Assembly: GCF_006094435.1 (NCBI RefSeq) | Contig: NZ_CP034783.1 | Coordinates: 6,041,001 to 6,105,000, forward strand | Source of the DNA: Pseudomonas sp. MPC6 | GTDB lineage: Bacteria > Pseudomonadota > Gammaproteobacteria > Pseudomonadales > Pseudomonadaceae | Direction of reading: 5' to 3' | DNA length: 64,000 bases | Part shown: one piece after another, positions 50,566-59,713 of the stretch | How the letters are laid out: each line of letters starts with the position of its first letter | Position numbering within the stretch: the stretch's first letter is position 1 | Translations under genes and position numbers: made by a program | The notes under the pieces: generated by a model | Told to the model about the DNA's origin: nothing | Seen by the model: only the letters and a program-made list of their open reading frames with translations | Database searches by the model: none

Positions 50566-50785
50566 TCCCCTGGCTTACTCCGTAGCGGGCCAGCTGCAAA
50601 AGGGCCAGGTCTTCAGTGCCGGGGCAAGTTGGCTTTGGCGCCAGGAAATGTCATCGCCTCGCAGGAGATTTTTTCCTGGTCCCTCGGCGCAGCCACCCTT
50701 CTACTGATTAACCCTTCGCCCCCCCGTTACGTCGAGCCTGTCACGACTTTTTCTATCTGCAGGGATACCTGCGCGCTGGAGTCTG

Positions 50786-52237
50786 ATGATGCAATTGATA
50801 GACCCTTCACTGTTCCGCCAGCAAGCCTATATCGACGGCGCATGGGCTGATGCCGACAACGACCAGACCCTCAACGTCAATAACCCGGCGACCGGTGAGA
50901 TACTTGGTAGCGTGCCGAAAATGGGTCGTGCCGAAACCGCTCGCGCCATTGAAGCGGCCAACCGCGCCCTGCCGTCCTGGCGTGCCCTGACCGCCAAAGA
51001 GCGTGGTGCCAAATTGCGCCGCTGGTACGAGCTTATGCTCGAACACAAAGACGATCTGGGCCGTCTGATGACCCTGGAGCAAGGCAAGCCGCTGCATGAG
51101 TCAGTGGGCGAAGTGGTGTATGCCGCCTCCTTCTTCGAGTGGTTCGCCGAAGAAGCCAAGCGCGTCTACGGTGACACCATTCCAGGGCACCAGGTCGACA
51201 AGCGTCTGCTGGTTATCAAGCAGCCTATCGGCGTGACAGCGGCCATAACACCGTGGAACTTCCCTTGCGCGATGATTACCCGCAAAGCCGGTCCAGCGCT
51301 GGCCGCCGGTTGCACCATGGTGCTCAAACCTGCCTCGCAAACCCCCTACTCGGCCCTGGCACTGGCCGAATTGGCTGAACGGGCTGGTATCCCCGCAGGC
51401 GTGTTCAACGTGGTCACCGGCAGCGCTGGCGAAGTTGGCGGCGAACTGACCGGCAACCCGATCGTGCGCAAGCTCAGCTTCACCGGCTCCACCGAAATCG
51501 GCCGCCAGCTGATGGCTGAGTGCGCCAAGGATATTAAAAAGGTGTCGCTTGAACTGGGCGGCAACGCGCCCTTTATCGTGTTCGACGACGCCGATCTGGA
51601 CGCTGCCGTTGAGGGCGCGCTGATCAGCAAATTCCGCAACAACGGCCAGACCTGCGTATGCGCCAACCGCTTGTATGTGCAGGACGGCGTATACGAACTT
51701 TTCGTAACCAAGCTAGCCGTGGCGGTGGCCAAACTGCAGATCGGTAACGGCCTGCACAGCGGCACCAGCACCGGCCCGCTGATCGACGCAAAGGCCGTGG
51801 CTAAAGTGCAGGAGCACATTGATGACGCAGTCGCCAAGGGTGCGCGTGTGCTACTGGGTGGTAAACCTCACGCCCTGGGTGGGAGCTTCTTCGAGCCGAC
51901 CATCCTGGTCGACGTACCGCATCACGCCTTGGTGTCAAAGGATGAAACCTTTGGCCCACTGGCCCCGGTATTCCGCTTCAAGGACGAAGCTGAAGTTATC
52001 GAACGCGCCAATGACACCGAGTTCGGCCTGGCTTCGTATTTCTACTCCCGTGACATTAGCCGCGTGTTCCGGGTGGGTGAAGCCCTGGAATACGGCATGG
52101 TCGGTGTCAACACGGGGCTGATCTCAAACGAAGTGGCGCCGTTCGGCGGCATCAAAGCGTCGGGTCTGGGCCGTGAAGGCTCCAAGTACGGTATCGAGGA
52201 CTACCTGGAAATCAAATACATGTGCCTTTCGATATAA
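50786..52237 (+). CDS. NAD(P)-dependent succinate-semialdehyde dehydrogenase-like ALDH
   Basis: 483 aa aldehyde dehydrogenase. Catalytic Glu in VSLELGGNAPFIVFDDAD, catalytic Cys in NNGQTCVCANR, and TPWNFPCAMITRKAGPALAAGC all fit GabD-type enzymes. Best explained as oxidising succinate semialdehyde made by the HpaI-type aldolase at 38900. The 220-nt gap after mhpE suggests either read-through or a separate promoter; I see no GTGCAC palindrome in it. Confidence 0.88.
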   Translation: MMQLIDPSLFRQQAYIDGAWADADNDQTLNVNNPATGEILGSVPKMGRAETARAIEAANRALPSWRALTAKERGAKLRRWYELMLEHKDDLGRLMTLEQGKPLHESVGEVVYAASFFEWFAEEAKRVYGDTIPGHQVDKRLLVIKQPIGVTAAITPWNFPCAMITRKAGPALAAGCTMVLKPASQTPYSALALAELAERAGIPAGVFNVVTGSAGEVGGELTGNPIVRKLSFTGSTEIGRQLMAECAKDIKKVSLELGGNAPFIVFDDADLDAAVEGALISKFRNNGQTCVCANRLYVQDGVYELFVTKLAVAVAKLQIGNGLHSGTSTGPLIDAKAVAKVQEHIDDAVAKGARVLLGGKPHALGGSFFEPTILVDVPHHALVSKDETFGPLAPVFRFKDEAEVIERANDTEFGLASYFYSRDISRVFRVGEALEYGMVGVNTGLISNEVAPFGGIKASGLGREGSKYGIEDYLEIKYMCLSI

Positions 52238-52250
52238 GCGCAAAGGCAAC

Positions 52251-52279
52251 AAAAAACCCGCACTGGTTGCGGGTTTTTT
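52251..52279. terminator. Terminator after the ALDH gene
   Basis: AAAAAACCCGC-actggtt-GCGGGTTTTTT, symmetric with A/T runs on both sides. It ends both the rightward ALDH unit and the leftward MFS unit. Confidence 0.9.
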
Positions 52280-52299
52280 GATGCGCGCTGTTTGAACGC

Positions 52300-53718
52300 T
52301 TAACGCGCTAAGGTAGGTTGCGGGTCTGCTTGTTGAAATTTGGCTTCAGTTGCGGCCGCTTCATCATATTCCCGGGCTACCTTGTCCATCTCCGGACGCA
52401 GGTAGCGCAGGGAGAAACCCAACACCAAGATCGCCAGAACTACACTGGTAGCCGAAACACTGACAAGTGAATAGCCAAGCATGGCCTGATCCTTGAACAC
52501 GTGCTCGGTAATGATCGCTACCAATGTCGGAGAAATGGTCGGCGCCACAGTACCCACTACAAGAATGAACATACCCATGACTCGCCCACGCAAGTGGCTA
52601 GGCGCCATTAGTTGAATGGTTGCCGAAACGTAGAACACCGAGTTCAGCAGGATGATATCCAGTACCGCATAAGCAACAACAAACACATTAAAGTCATTGG
52701 TGGTAAAAGCAACGCCCATGGCAGGCAGCGAAAGGACGAGGATAAAGGTGTAGAAACGGATATGCGCGTCCTTGTAACCGCGCTTGACCATCCAGTCAAT
52801 GAACAGTCCTTTGAGGATCATTGAGAAAGCCCCGACGGCGTATAGCATGCTCAAAGCTGGAGCATACTCCTTGGGAGACAACCCAAAATGGCGGGTAATA
52901 TATGTCGGGCCCCAAGCCAGAGATGCCATTGCCGCCAGGGTAGTGCAGGAAAAACCCAGAAGCAGCAAACTGTACAAGCCCTTTCGTTGCGTTACATAGT
53001 CTTTAAAGGCGATCTCGCCTACTTTGCACGCGACGTTTTTTACTCGCAGGCTGACATCCGAGGCACCTTTACGCAGCGGTTCGGAAAAACTGAATACCAG
53101 CAACGCCAGCAGTACACCCGGCGCCCCTAGCAGAATGAGCGCCGAACGCCACGCATTCATTTCACCAAGCAATGGAAAATTTATGCTGCCGACGCTGGCG
53201 GTATAAGCGATGACCCAGCCACCAACACCGAACGCAAAGGCATTGCCCAATTTGGGCCCCATGCCGAAAATCGACATGGCCGTGGTCATGCGGTGGCGCG
53301 GCACACGGTCGGCAATCATCGAATACGCCGCAGGCATCAATGATGCCTCTGCAGCACCGACAGCTACCCGGCTGGCAAACAGGGCCGGAAAGGATTTGGA
53401 CAGACCTGCACACACGGTAGCTATCGACCAGATAGCGAAGCCGCCGAATAGCACCTTGCGTCTAGAAAAACGGTCACAGGCCCAGCCCAGCGGGTAAGCA
53501 AATAAACCGTGGGCGACGGCAAACGCTGGTCCGATAATCAGGCTTATTTGCACATCGGTAAAACCCATGTCCTGTTGGATCGGCACCACCAGCATGTTCA
53601 GCACCAGTCGATCAAGTATCGACATGACGTAAAACATCAGCAATACAAGCACCATCCACCAAGGCTCGATCCTTTCCCACCAGTGCGTGGAAAATCGATT
53701 GGTATTTATCATGTTCAT
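52300..53718 (-). CDS. Spinster-like MFS transporter, paralog 1
   Basis: 472 aa, about 12 membrane helices. N-terminal IEPWWMVLVLLMFYVMSILD, then PLGWACDRFSRRKV (motif A) and FGMGPKLGNAFAFGVGGWVI. Likely uptake of an aromatic acid. Clearly paralogous to the carrier at 58255. Divergent from the PrpD-family gene. Confidence 0.9.
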   Translation of the reverse strand: MNMINTNRFSTHWWERIEPWWMVLVLLMFYVMSILDRLVLNMLVVPIQQDMGFTDVQISLIIGPAFAVAHGLFAYPLGWACDRFSRRKVLFGGFAIWSIATVCAGLSKSFPALFASRVAVGAAEASLMPAAYSMIADRVPRHRMTTAMSIFGMGPKLGNAFAFGVGGWVIAYTASVGSINFPLLGEMNAWRSALILLGAPGVLLALLVFSFSEPLRKGASDVSLRVKNVACKVGEIAFKDYVTQRKGLYSLLLLGFSCTTLAAMASLAWGPTYITRHFGLSPKEYAPALSMLYAVGAFSMILKGLFIDWMVKRGYKDAHIRFYTFILVLSLPAMGVAFTTNDFNVFVVAYAVLDIILLNSVFYVSATIQLMAPSHLRGRVMGMFILVVGTVAPTISPTLVAIITEHVFKDQAMLGYSLVSVSATSVVLAILVLGFSLRYLRPEMDKVAREYDEAAATEAKFQQADPQPTLAR

Positions 53719-53827
53719 CAGCAGTCACCATTTTTTTATTTATTAAGTGGTGTTGAAGGAAGGCCCTCATTTGGCTTGCTGATTTAAGCGGCGTTTTTCA
53801 AGAAACGATAGGACCAACTGCCATCTC

Positions 53828-53842
53828 GTGCACTGAGTGCTC
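53828..53842. promoter_or_regulatory. IclR-type operator copy 3
   Basis: GTGCACTGAGTGCTC, one mismatch from the palindrome (CTC for CAC). Its centre is 25 nt from TTGCGA at 53860. Confidence 0.65.
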
Positions 53843-53859
53843 CTCCATGCATTACTGCC

Positions 53860-53889
53860 TTGCGACGAAGCGCGGACAATCGCTAATTT
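53860..53889 (+). promoter_or_regulatory. Promoter of the PrpD-family gene
   Basis: TTGCGA, an 18-nt spacer and TAATTT, placed 36 nt before the ATG at 53925. Same operator-to-promoter spacing as the other cluster promoters. Confidence 0.5.
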
Positions 53890-53924
53890 AGGTCGTCCTT
53901 AAAAAAACAACACAGAGGCCTCCC

Positions 53925-55298
53925 ATGCTTGTTCGCCGAATCGCTCGTCACATCCTCGATACCCGCTATGAAAACCTCCCGCACGGAGTGATCCATGCCG
54001 CTAAGTTGCGGCTGATTGATGCACTGAGCTGTACCGTGGGAGGGCATGTATCACCCAGCAATGCCATTTATTTGAATTTGTTCAAAAGTTGGGGAGGTGC
54101 GCCGCAGGCCAGTGTTCTGGGTTTCGGGGAGAAACTTCCGTTGCCCCAAGCAGCACTAATCAACTGCCTGAGTACCCGCTCATTTGATTTCGAGGTAACA
54201 GGCCCGGAAGCCGAAGGTATCAACAAAGGCAAGATGGTAGGTCACGTCTGCAGCACCACGGACCCTACCGCGCTGAGTGTGGCTGAGTTCATGAACAGCA
54301 GTGGCCAGGAGCTTTTGGTCGCAGTGGTATTAGGCGGGGATGTGGGCGCACGCTTGGCCGTTTCAGAAGAGTTCAACTTCGATAAATGCTTTGAGGTTTG
54401 CGGAACCGCCAACGCTATTGGCGCCTTGGCAGTTGTTGCCCGATTGATGAAACTGGACGAAGACCAGATCGTCAATGCCTTCGGCATTTTGCTGCACATG
54501 ATGTCAGGCTCGTACCAGTCCCTTTGGGATGGCGCCGACACCTTTAAACTACCCGGCGCCCTGGCTGCATACAACGCGGTGACCGCGGCGCAGTTGAGCC
54601 TGGGAAGTTTCGGCGGAGTAAAAGATGCGCTCACCAGCAAACTGGGGTATTACAACCTCTATTCCTATAATGCGTCGCCGGAGAATTTCGCTGCGGATCT
54701 GGGCACTACCTTCTACGTTCAAGGTATGCACAAGCTGCACCCATCCTGCTACGGCAATCACAACCCAATCGAATGCGCGCTGGAACTTGTAAACGCCCAT
54801 CACTTCACGGCAGATGATGTGGAAACGATCACCGTGGATGTGCCGCCTCACCGGGTCAATCATTTCCTCAACCAGACCATGAGCGCTGAGGATGGCCAGG
54901 CCCGCGCACTGTTCAGCATCCCTTACGGCATTGCCAATGCACTGGTGAATAAAGAAGTGCGAATCGAGCATTACACCTCGGCCCACATTCATGACCCAAT
55001 AGTCATGGCCTTGACCGAGCGCGTGGTTCTGCAGGCGGCCGAAGACGTCAACATCAACCAGTTGATGCGCCTGGCCATTCACCTTAAAGATGGCCGAGTC
55101 TTGAAATCTGAACGTGACAAACTGCCCCTCGGCTGGGCGGCCAACCCGGTCTCCGACCAGGACATCGTGAACAAATTTTGGCGCAACATTCATTTCGCGA
55201 AGAATGTCAGTGACGAGCGCGCCCAGCGCGCCCTAGAGGCAATTCAGAATCTCGAACAACTGGACAGCGTCGTGGCAATTACAGACAACCTCCGATAA
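53925..55298 (+). CDS. MmgE/PrpD-family protein
   Basis: 457 aa, the full family length. Motifs KLRLIDALSCTVGGH, DFEVTGPEAEGINKGKMVGHV and LHPSCYGNHNPIECALEL. The family includes 2-methylcitrate dehydratase, cis-aconitate decarboxylase and iminodisuccinate epimerase, so a dehydratase/decarboxylase acting on a carboxylic intermediate is likely, but the exact reaction is not clear. A GTGCAC operator puts it in the mhp regulon. Confidence 0.85.
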   Translation: MLVRRIARHILDTRYENLPHGVIHAAKLRLIDALSCTVGGHVSPSNAIYLNLFKSWGGAPQASVLGFGEKLPLPQAALINCLSTRSFDFEVTGPEAEGINKGKMVGHVCSTTDPTALSVAEFMNSSGQELLVAVVLGGDVGARLAVSEEFNFDKCFEVCGTANAIGALAVVARLMKLDEDQIVNAFGILLHMMSGSYQSLWDGADTFKLPGALAAYNAVTAAQLSLGSFGGVKDALTSKLGYYNLYSYNASPENFAADLGTTFYVQGMHKLHPSCYGNHNPIECALELVNAHHFTADDVETITVDVPPHRVNHFLNQTMSAEDGQARALFSIPYGIANALVNKEVRIEHYTSAHIHDPIVMALTERVVLQAAEDVNINQLMRLAIHLKDGRVLKSERDKLPLGWAANPVSDQDIVNKFWRNIHFAKNVSDERAQRALEAIQNLEQLDSVVAITDNLR

Positions 55299-55590
55299 TC
55301 ACTGCTCACTCCGTTGCCAAAGCAGGTCCACCCAGGAGGGCCTGTTCGGCATCGTGACACGCTTATGGCGTGTTCCTAGAGCGCGGACAAGCGCTTTTAA
55401 ATACCACTCCAGTGAAAACAGATGTCTTCTCATCGCGACGATCGGCAGGGGGCCAACCTCTATGAGAGCTGATTCTGCTCGACTTGGAAAACCAATCAGG
55501 TAATCGATAATCTGCGAGTTCCAGGCATGCCTTCGACTGTTAAAGACCTGACTTCAATACAGGACTGAACTGTTAAGGGCCAGAGCACGA
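55299..55590. other. Spacer with no recognised feature
   Basis: About 290 nt between the PrpD-family gene and the terminator of the leftward VOC gene. No ORF with family support and no operator copy seen. Confidence 0.45.
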
Positions 55591-55594
55591 CAAA

Positions 55595-55620
55595 GCCCCA
55601 CCCCGTTACCGGGATGGGGC
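55595..55620 (-). terminator. Terminator of VOC gene B
   Basis: On the minus strand GCCCCATCCCG-gtaa-CGGGGTGGGGC followed by TTTG. Strong stem directly after the VOC stop codon. Confidence 0.75.
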
Positions 55621-55635
55621 GTGGGTGCAACAGCT

Positions 55636-56190
55636 TTAGAATGCTTCGAGATTAGCTTTCACACCCGCGCGAATTCGCGCCTGCCATTCCTCACGACTGC
55701 AGAAGCCCGGCTGCGTTTTGGCCTTCTCCTCAGTGCGGGTATAGATTTGCTCTACCGATTCGGTGACCAGGTCGACATCCCACCAGGTAGGCTGCTGCAC
55801 GTACCAAGGCGACGGGGTGTAGCATTCAATACGGTTACCCTCTGGGTCCGAGATGTAAATACTCCAGGTGTTGCCGTGATCCTTTTGCTGCAAAATCGGA
55901 ACCCCAGCTTTATGGAACTCAACCGCCATCTGCTTGAGCTCCTCAAGGCTGTCGTAGACAAAGGAAATCTGCTGCATACCGGGATGACCTTCACGACGCA
56001 GATTGGCAAACGCAATCTGGTGATGCTCATCAGGATCACCGGTCATGAATACCACGCGGGCACCATCCGCACGTCCAGTACCGGTGTCAGATATTACGAA
56101 TCCAAACCAACGAGTGTAAAACTTACCCAGCTCATCTGGTTGGAATGCGGGAACGCCAATGTGGCGGAATCGGCCTTGAGGAAGCGGCAT
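55636..56190 (-). CDS. VOC-family single-domain protein B (possible extradiol dioxygenase)
   Basis: 184 aa from the ATG at 56190 (AAGAGG upstream). Ligand residues H10 (RHIGVP), H57 (DEHHQIAF) and E122 (EGNRIECYTPSPW) are in place. Paralog of the VOC gene at 41460, with the same QKDHGN and PTWW motifs. Possibly a one-domain extradiol dioxygenase for a different substituted catechol. A lone gene flanked by oppositely oriented neighbours. Confidence 0.82.
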   Translation of the reverse strand: MPLPQGRFRHIGVPAFQPDELGKFYTRWFGFVISDTGTGRADGARVVFMTGDPDEHHQIAFANLRREGHPGMQQISFVYDSLEELKQMAVEFHKAGVPILQQKDHGNTWSIYISDPEGNRIECYTPSPWYVQQPTWWDVDLVTESVEQIYTRTEEKAKTQPGFCSREEWQARIRAGVKANLEAF

Positions 56191-56621
56191 GGTATTAAAC
56201 CTCTTGTTAAGGTGGATAGGTGCAGTCATCAGTATCCGAGACACCGATATTCAGTCTTTGCCCAAACGAGCAATAATGGTGCACCCAGCGCTCATATTTG
56301 AGCTTTTGCACGGTGCACCTGATTGAAAAAAGCCCTTAGTTTGCATGCAGCCGTTACCCAGGCATTCACTCGCTATTGGCTCAGCACAAAGCCGCATTCC
56401 AAATGAGATCACCGCCTGAAATCGGCCTTTGTAAGTCCCTCTACAGCCGACAATCGACTTCTCATTCTCGCTCCGACAAACGCCGACCAAGCCCCCCGCA
56501 TCCCATCGGGGTTTTCCCGCTGACCAGCGCTCTTCAAAAAATGGAAGCTCGTGGGAGCATCGATTGCCTGAGTGTATTGATATCAGTTCATGGCGATAAT
56601 GAAGCAAAATTTCGAAACCGC
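56191..56621. other. Spacer between VOC gene B and the porin operator
   Basis: About 430 nt with no supported gene. It holds a damaged operator-like TTTGCACGGTGCAC at about 56306, two bases short of the cluster consensus. Confidence 0.4.
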
Positions 56622-56636
56622 GTGCACTTGGTGCAC
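56622..56636. promoter_or_regulatory. IclR-type operator copy 4
   Basis: GTGCACTTGGTGCAC, perfect palindrome, centre 25 nt from TTGCGC at 56654. Confidence 0.75.
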
Positions 56637-56653
56637 GCAACGCGAGCTTTCCG

Positions 56654-56682
56654 TTGCGCTTCTCTGGGGCGCTTTTGATACT
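56654..56682 (+). promoter_or_regulatory. Promoter of the OprD-porin gene
   Basis: TTGCGC, 17-nt spacer and GATACT, placed 82 nt before the porin ATG. Same layout as the other cluster promoters. Confidence 0.5.
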
Positions 56683-56764
56683 TAGCCCATGCCCTCCGCT
56701 TGCATTGTCAGGGCCAGCCGGAATCCAGATTCCGAAGCACAATTACAAAAACAAGAGATCAAAC

Positions 56765-58177
56765 ATGTCCAGCACTAAGCCGTCGCTTGGAAGAGTATTG
56801 CTGTTCGCCTCCATGAACGCAGCACCTCTGCTTTGCGCCACAACGCAAGTGGTTGCCGCGCAGGGTTTTTTAGAAGACTCCAAAGCCACACTTCGTATGC
56901 GGAACCTTTATTACGATAATGACTTTCGCTCTGGACCGGGCGTGTCGCGCCTCACCGAGTGGGGACAGGGTTTCGCACTCAATGCACAATCGGGATTCAC
57001 CCAGGGAACCGTTGGTTTTGGCGTTGATTTATTAGCGTTTTATGGACTGAAACTTGATTCCGGTGGCAAGGTTGGTGATCCTAACTCCTCTCGTCAACCC
57101 GCACTCCTATTTCCCCGTGCATCCGATGAAAGTTCTGTCGACAATTTTTCCTGGGCTTATTTGAACCCAAAGATTCGCTTCTCGAAAACTCAGATAAGTT
57201 ATGGCGCTCATCTACCGCGCATGCCGATTGTCCAAGCCTCTACTGGCAGCATTGCCCCCCAGTTATTTGAGGGCACAGTGGTTACGTCCAACGAAATCGA
57301 AGGCCTGACCCTGATGAGTGGGCTGTACGAGCACTCTAAAGGCCGCGCGTCTAGCGATGGCATTTCCATGTCCATTAGCGCCTCGTCACCTGCACGAGGC
57401 CCTGGTAATCCTTATAACCGAGCGGTCTACGGCGCGAATATGCCAGGCACACCACAAGACAGTAATCACTTCTGGTTCTTCGGCAGCGAGTACGCCCTGA
57501 CCCCCGGCCTGACCCTGCGTTACTACTACGGCGAGCTGGAAGAGTTCTACCAGCAGCACATGATTGGGGCGTTGACACAAATGCCTCTCGGTGCAGGCAA
57601 ACTGTCTGGCGACTTCCGGTATTACGACAGCTCTGGCAATGGCAAAAACAGCAGCTTTGCCGGACGCAAAGAGGGCTACCTCGCAAGCGGCTACTATGGC
57701 AATGGCGTCACTGTGGGTGAAGTCGATAATCGGCTGAGCAGCGCATTATTCAGCTACAAGTACGGTGCCCACACCTTCGGTTTCGGCTACCAATATACCG
57801 AAGGCAAAAGCGACTTCGTATGGCTGAACCAAGGTGATGGCAGCATTGCACCCATCACAAGTGATATTCAAGTTAACAAGTTCACTCGGGCTGGCGAGCG
57901 CACCACGCAAGTGCGTTACGGTTACGACTTTGTTGCTCTTGGCATACCTGGGCTGGAAGCAAACTGGATCTATCTGAAAGGGCGAAATGCCCGCTCAGTT
58001 CAAGGGCCGAAAGAGGAAAATGTGCAAATCGTTTCGCTGAATTACGCAATTCAAAGCGGAGCGCTCAAGGGACTCGCCTTTCGCTTCGATAAAGGCATTC
58101 TCCACAGTGATGTGCCTGGTGTACGCGATATGACCGAAACGCGCCTGATCACCGAATACAGCATTCCACTGTTCTAG
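56765..58177 (+). CDS. OprD-family outer-membrane porin
   Basis: 470 aa from the ATG at 56765 (MSSTKPSLGRVLLF). A signal peptide ends near VVAAQG. The OprD start GFLEDSKATLRMRNLYYDNDF is followed by alternating beta strands and a C-terminal Phe (EYSIPLF) for BAM recognition. Specific channel for small carboxylates or aromatics (Opd/OpdK class). Operator copy 4 places it in the mhp regulon; the MFS gene follows 77 nt downstream. Confidence 0.92.
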   Translation: MSSTKPSLGRVLLFASMNAAPLLCATTQVVAAQGFLEDSKATLRMRNLYYDNDFRSGPGVSRLTEWGQGFALNAQSGFTQGTVGFGVDLLAFYGLKLDSGGKVGDPNSSRQPALLFPRASDESSVDNFSWAYLNPKIRFSKTQISYGAHLPRMPIVQASTGSIAPQLFEGTVVTSNEIEGLTLMSGLYEHSKGRASSDGISMSISASSPARGPGNPYNRAVYGANMPGTPQDSNHFWFFGSEYALTPGLTLRYYYGELEEFYQQHMIGALTQMPLGAGKLSGDFRYYDSSGNGKNSSFAGRKEGYLASGYYGNGVTVGEVDNRLSSALFSYKYGAHTFGFGYQYTEGKSDFVWLNQGDGSIAPITSDIQVNKFTRAGERTTQVRYGYDFVALGIPGLEANWIYLKGRNARSVQGPKEENVQIVSLNYAIQSGALKGLAFRFDKGILHSDVPGVRDMTETRLITEYSIPLF

Positions 58178-58254
58178 CACTGTTTACATTGGGCAACGCT
58201 GCCGCAACTCGAAGGGCTCTGGTCCCGCAATAATTACAATTCAGGAGATGTCCC

Positions 58255-59622
58255 ATGCCTAACAAACCGTTGCCCCTTCTACACAATACCTGGTGGTCAA
58301 GGATCGAGCCTTGGTGGATGGTAGGGGTACTGTTGTTATTTTACGTGATTTCGATTCTGGATCGCCTGGTCATCAATATGCTGGTGATTCCGATTCAGAA
58401 GGATCTGGGCCTGACCGACTTTCAGATCAGCCTGTTGCTGGGTCCTGCATTCGCGATCTGCTTTGGCCTGTGCGGCTATCCATTGGGCTGGGCAACGGAT
58501 CGCTTTTCCCGCCGTCGCGTCATATTCGGCGGTATCGTGTTCTGGTCCATAGCCACCTTGGCAACCGGCCTGGCGAAGTCGTTCCCGATGTTGTTTGCAG
58601 CACGCATGGGCGTTGGGGCCGGTGAAGCCGGTCTGCAACCTGCAGCCTACTCACTGATTGCAGATAAGTTTCCGAAAGAGCGCATGACTACGGCTCTATC
58701 AATTTTCGGCATGGGGCCAAAAGTCGGTACTGCGCTGGCCTTCGCCGTGGGTGGCTGGGTAATAGCCTACTCTGCCGCCCATGAGGGCCTGGTACTGCCG
58801 CTGATTGGTGAAGTCAACTCATGGCGGCTTGCCATGATCTTGATTGGCACTCCGGGCATCTTGTTAGCGCTTCTTGCCTTCAGCTTTTCCGAGCCATCAC
58901 GCAAAAATCACGTAAAACCAGCGGCTTCCGATGTCAGCGTATTTGCCTATATGGGTCAAAACAAACCGCTGTTCGTTAGCCTGTTGCTGGGTTTTGCCTG
59001 TGCTGCTGTGGCTGCTGCGAGCCTGGTCAGTTGGGTACCAACGTACATCACCCGCGAGTTCGGGTGGACGCCGAAGGAATATGCGCCAATCATGGGCGTG
59101 GTCAACGTCATTAGCGCTTCGAGTATCATATTTAAAGGTATCATTATCGATTGGCTGTACAAGCGCGGCATCCGCGATGCTCACGTACGTTTCTATACCT
59201 GGTTACTGGCTATCACTCCGCCGCTGGCCATCCTGGCTTTCAGCGTTTCCAGCCCTTACTGGTTCATGGGCGTGTATGCTGTGGTCGATGTCGTGCTGGT
59301 TTCCTTCCTGCTTTACATCGCCGCGACCGTACAGCTGCTAGTACCCAACCGCATGCGCGGACAGACTACGGCGATTTTCATGTTCGTCACGGCAACGATC
59401 GCCGCAGGGATTGCCCCAACCATCGTCGCGTCCCTCACTGACTTCCTGTTCCAAGACCAAAAGCAGTTGGGCAAGTCGCTTATGCTGGTGACCACCACTG
59501 CCAGTCTGGTGGCTTTCATTGTCCTACGGTACTCGCTGCGACACCTGCGACCTGCGCTGGAACGACAGGACCTGGCTCAGCGCCAATCGGAATCCTCGAA
59601 CTCACAACTTAACCCGGCCTGA
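58255..59622 (+). CDS. Spinster-like MFS transporter, paralog 2
   Basis: 455 aa, 12 membrane helices. Shares IEPWWMVGVLLLFYVISILD, PLGWATDRFSRRRV and FGMGPKVGTALAFAVGGWVI with the carrier at 52300, so the two are duplicates that have diverged. Follows the OprD porin: a paired outer- and inner-membrane uptake route. Confidence 0.9.
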   Translation: MPNKPLPLLHNTWWSRIEPWWMVGVLLLFYVISILDRLVINMLVIPIQKDLGLTDFQISLLLGPAFAICFGLCGYPLGWATDRFSRRRVIFGGIVFWSIATLATGLAKSFPMLFAARMGVGAGEAGLQPAAYSLIADKFPKERMTTALSIFGMGPKVGTALAFAVGGWVIAYSAAHEGLVLPLIGEVNSWRLAMILIGTPGILLALLAFSFSEPSRKNHVKPAASDVSVFAYMGQNKPLFVSLLLGFACAAVAAASLVSWVPTYITREFGWTPKEYAPIMGVVNVISASSIIFKGIIIDWLYKRGIRDAHVRFYTWLLAITPPLAILAFSVSSPYWFMGVYAVVDVVLVSFLLYIAATVQLLVPNRMRGQTTAIFMFVTATIAAGIAPTIVASLTDFLFQDQKQLGKSLMLVTTTASLVAFIVLRYSLRHLRPALERQDLAQRQSESSNSQLNPA

Positions 59623-59713
59623 AGGCCGCCCAGGTCGCCGACGCCCCCTCGGCATTGCCCAGGGGCGTTTTGCTTACATTGTAGTTGTGACTTGGGCAAC
59701 GGTATGATGCCCC

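Noticed and set aside
56305..56319. TTTGCACGGTGCACC as a fifth operator
   Set aside because: Two bases short between the half-sites, and no TTGC element lies 25 nt away in the direction of the VOC gene.
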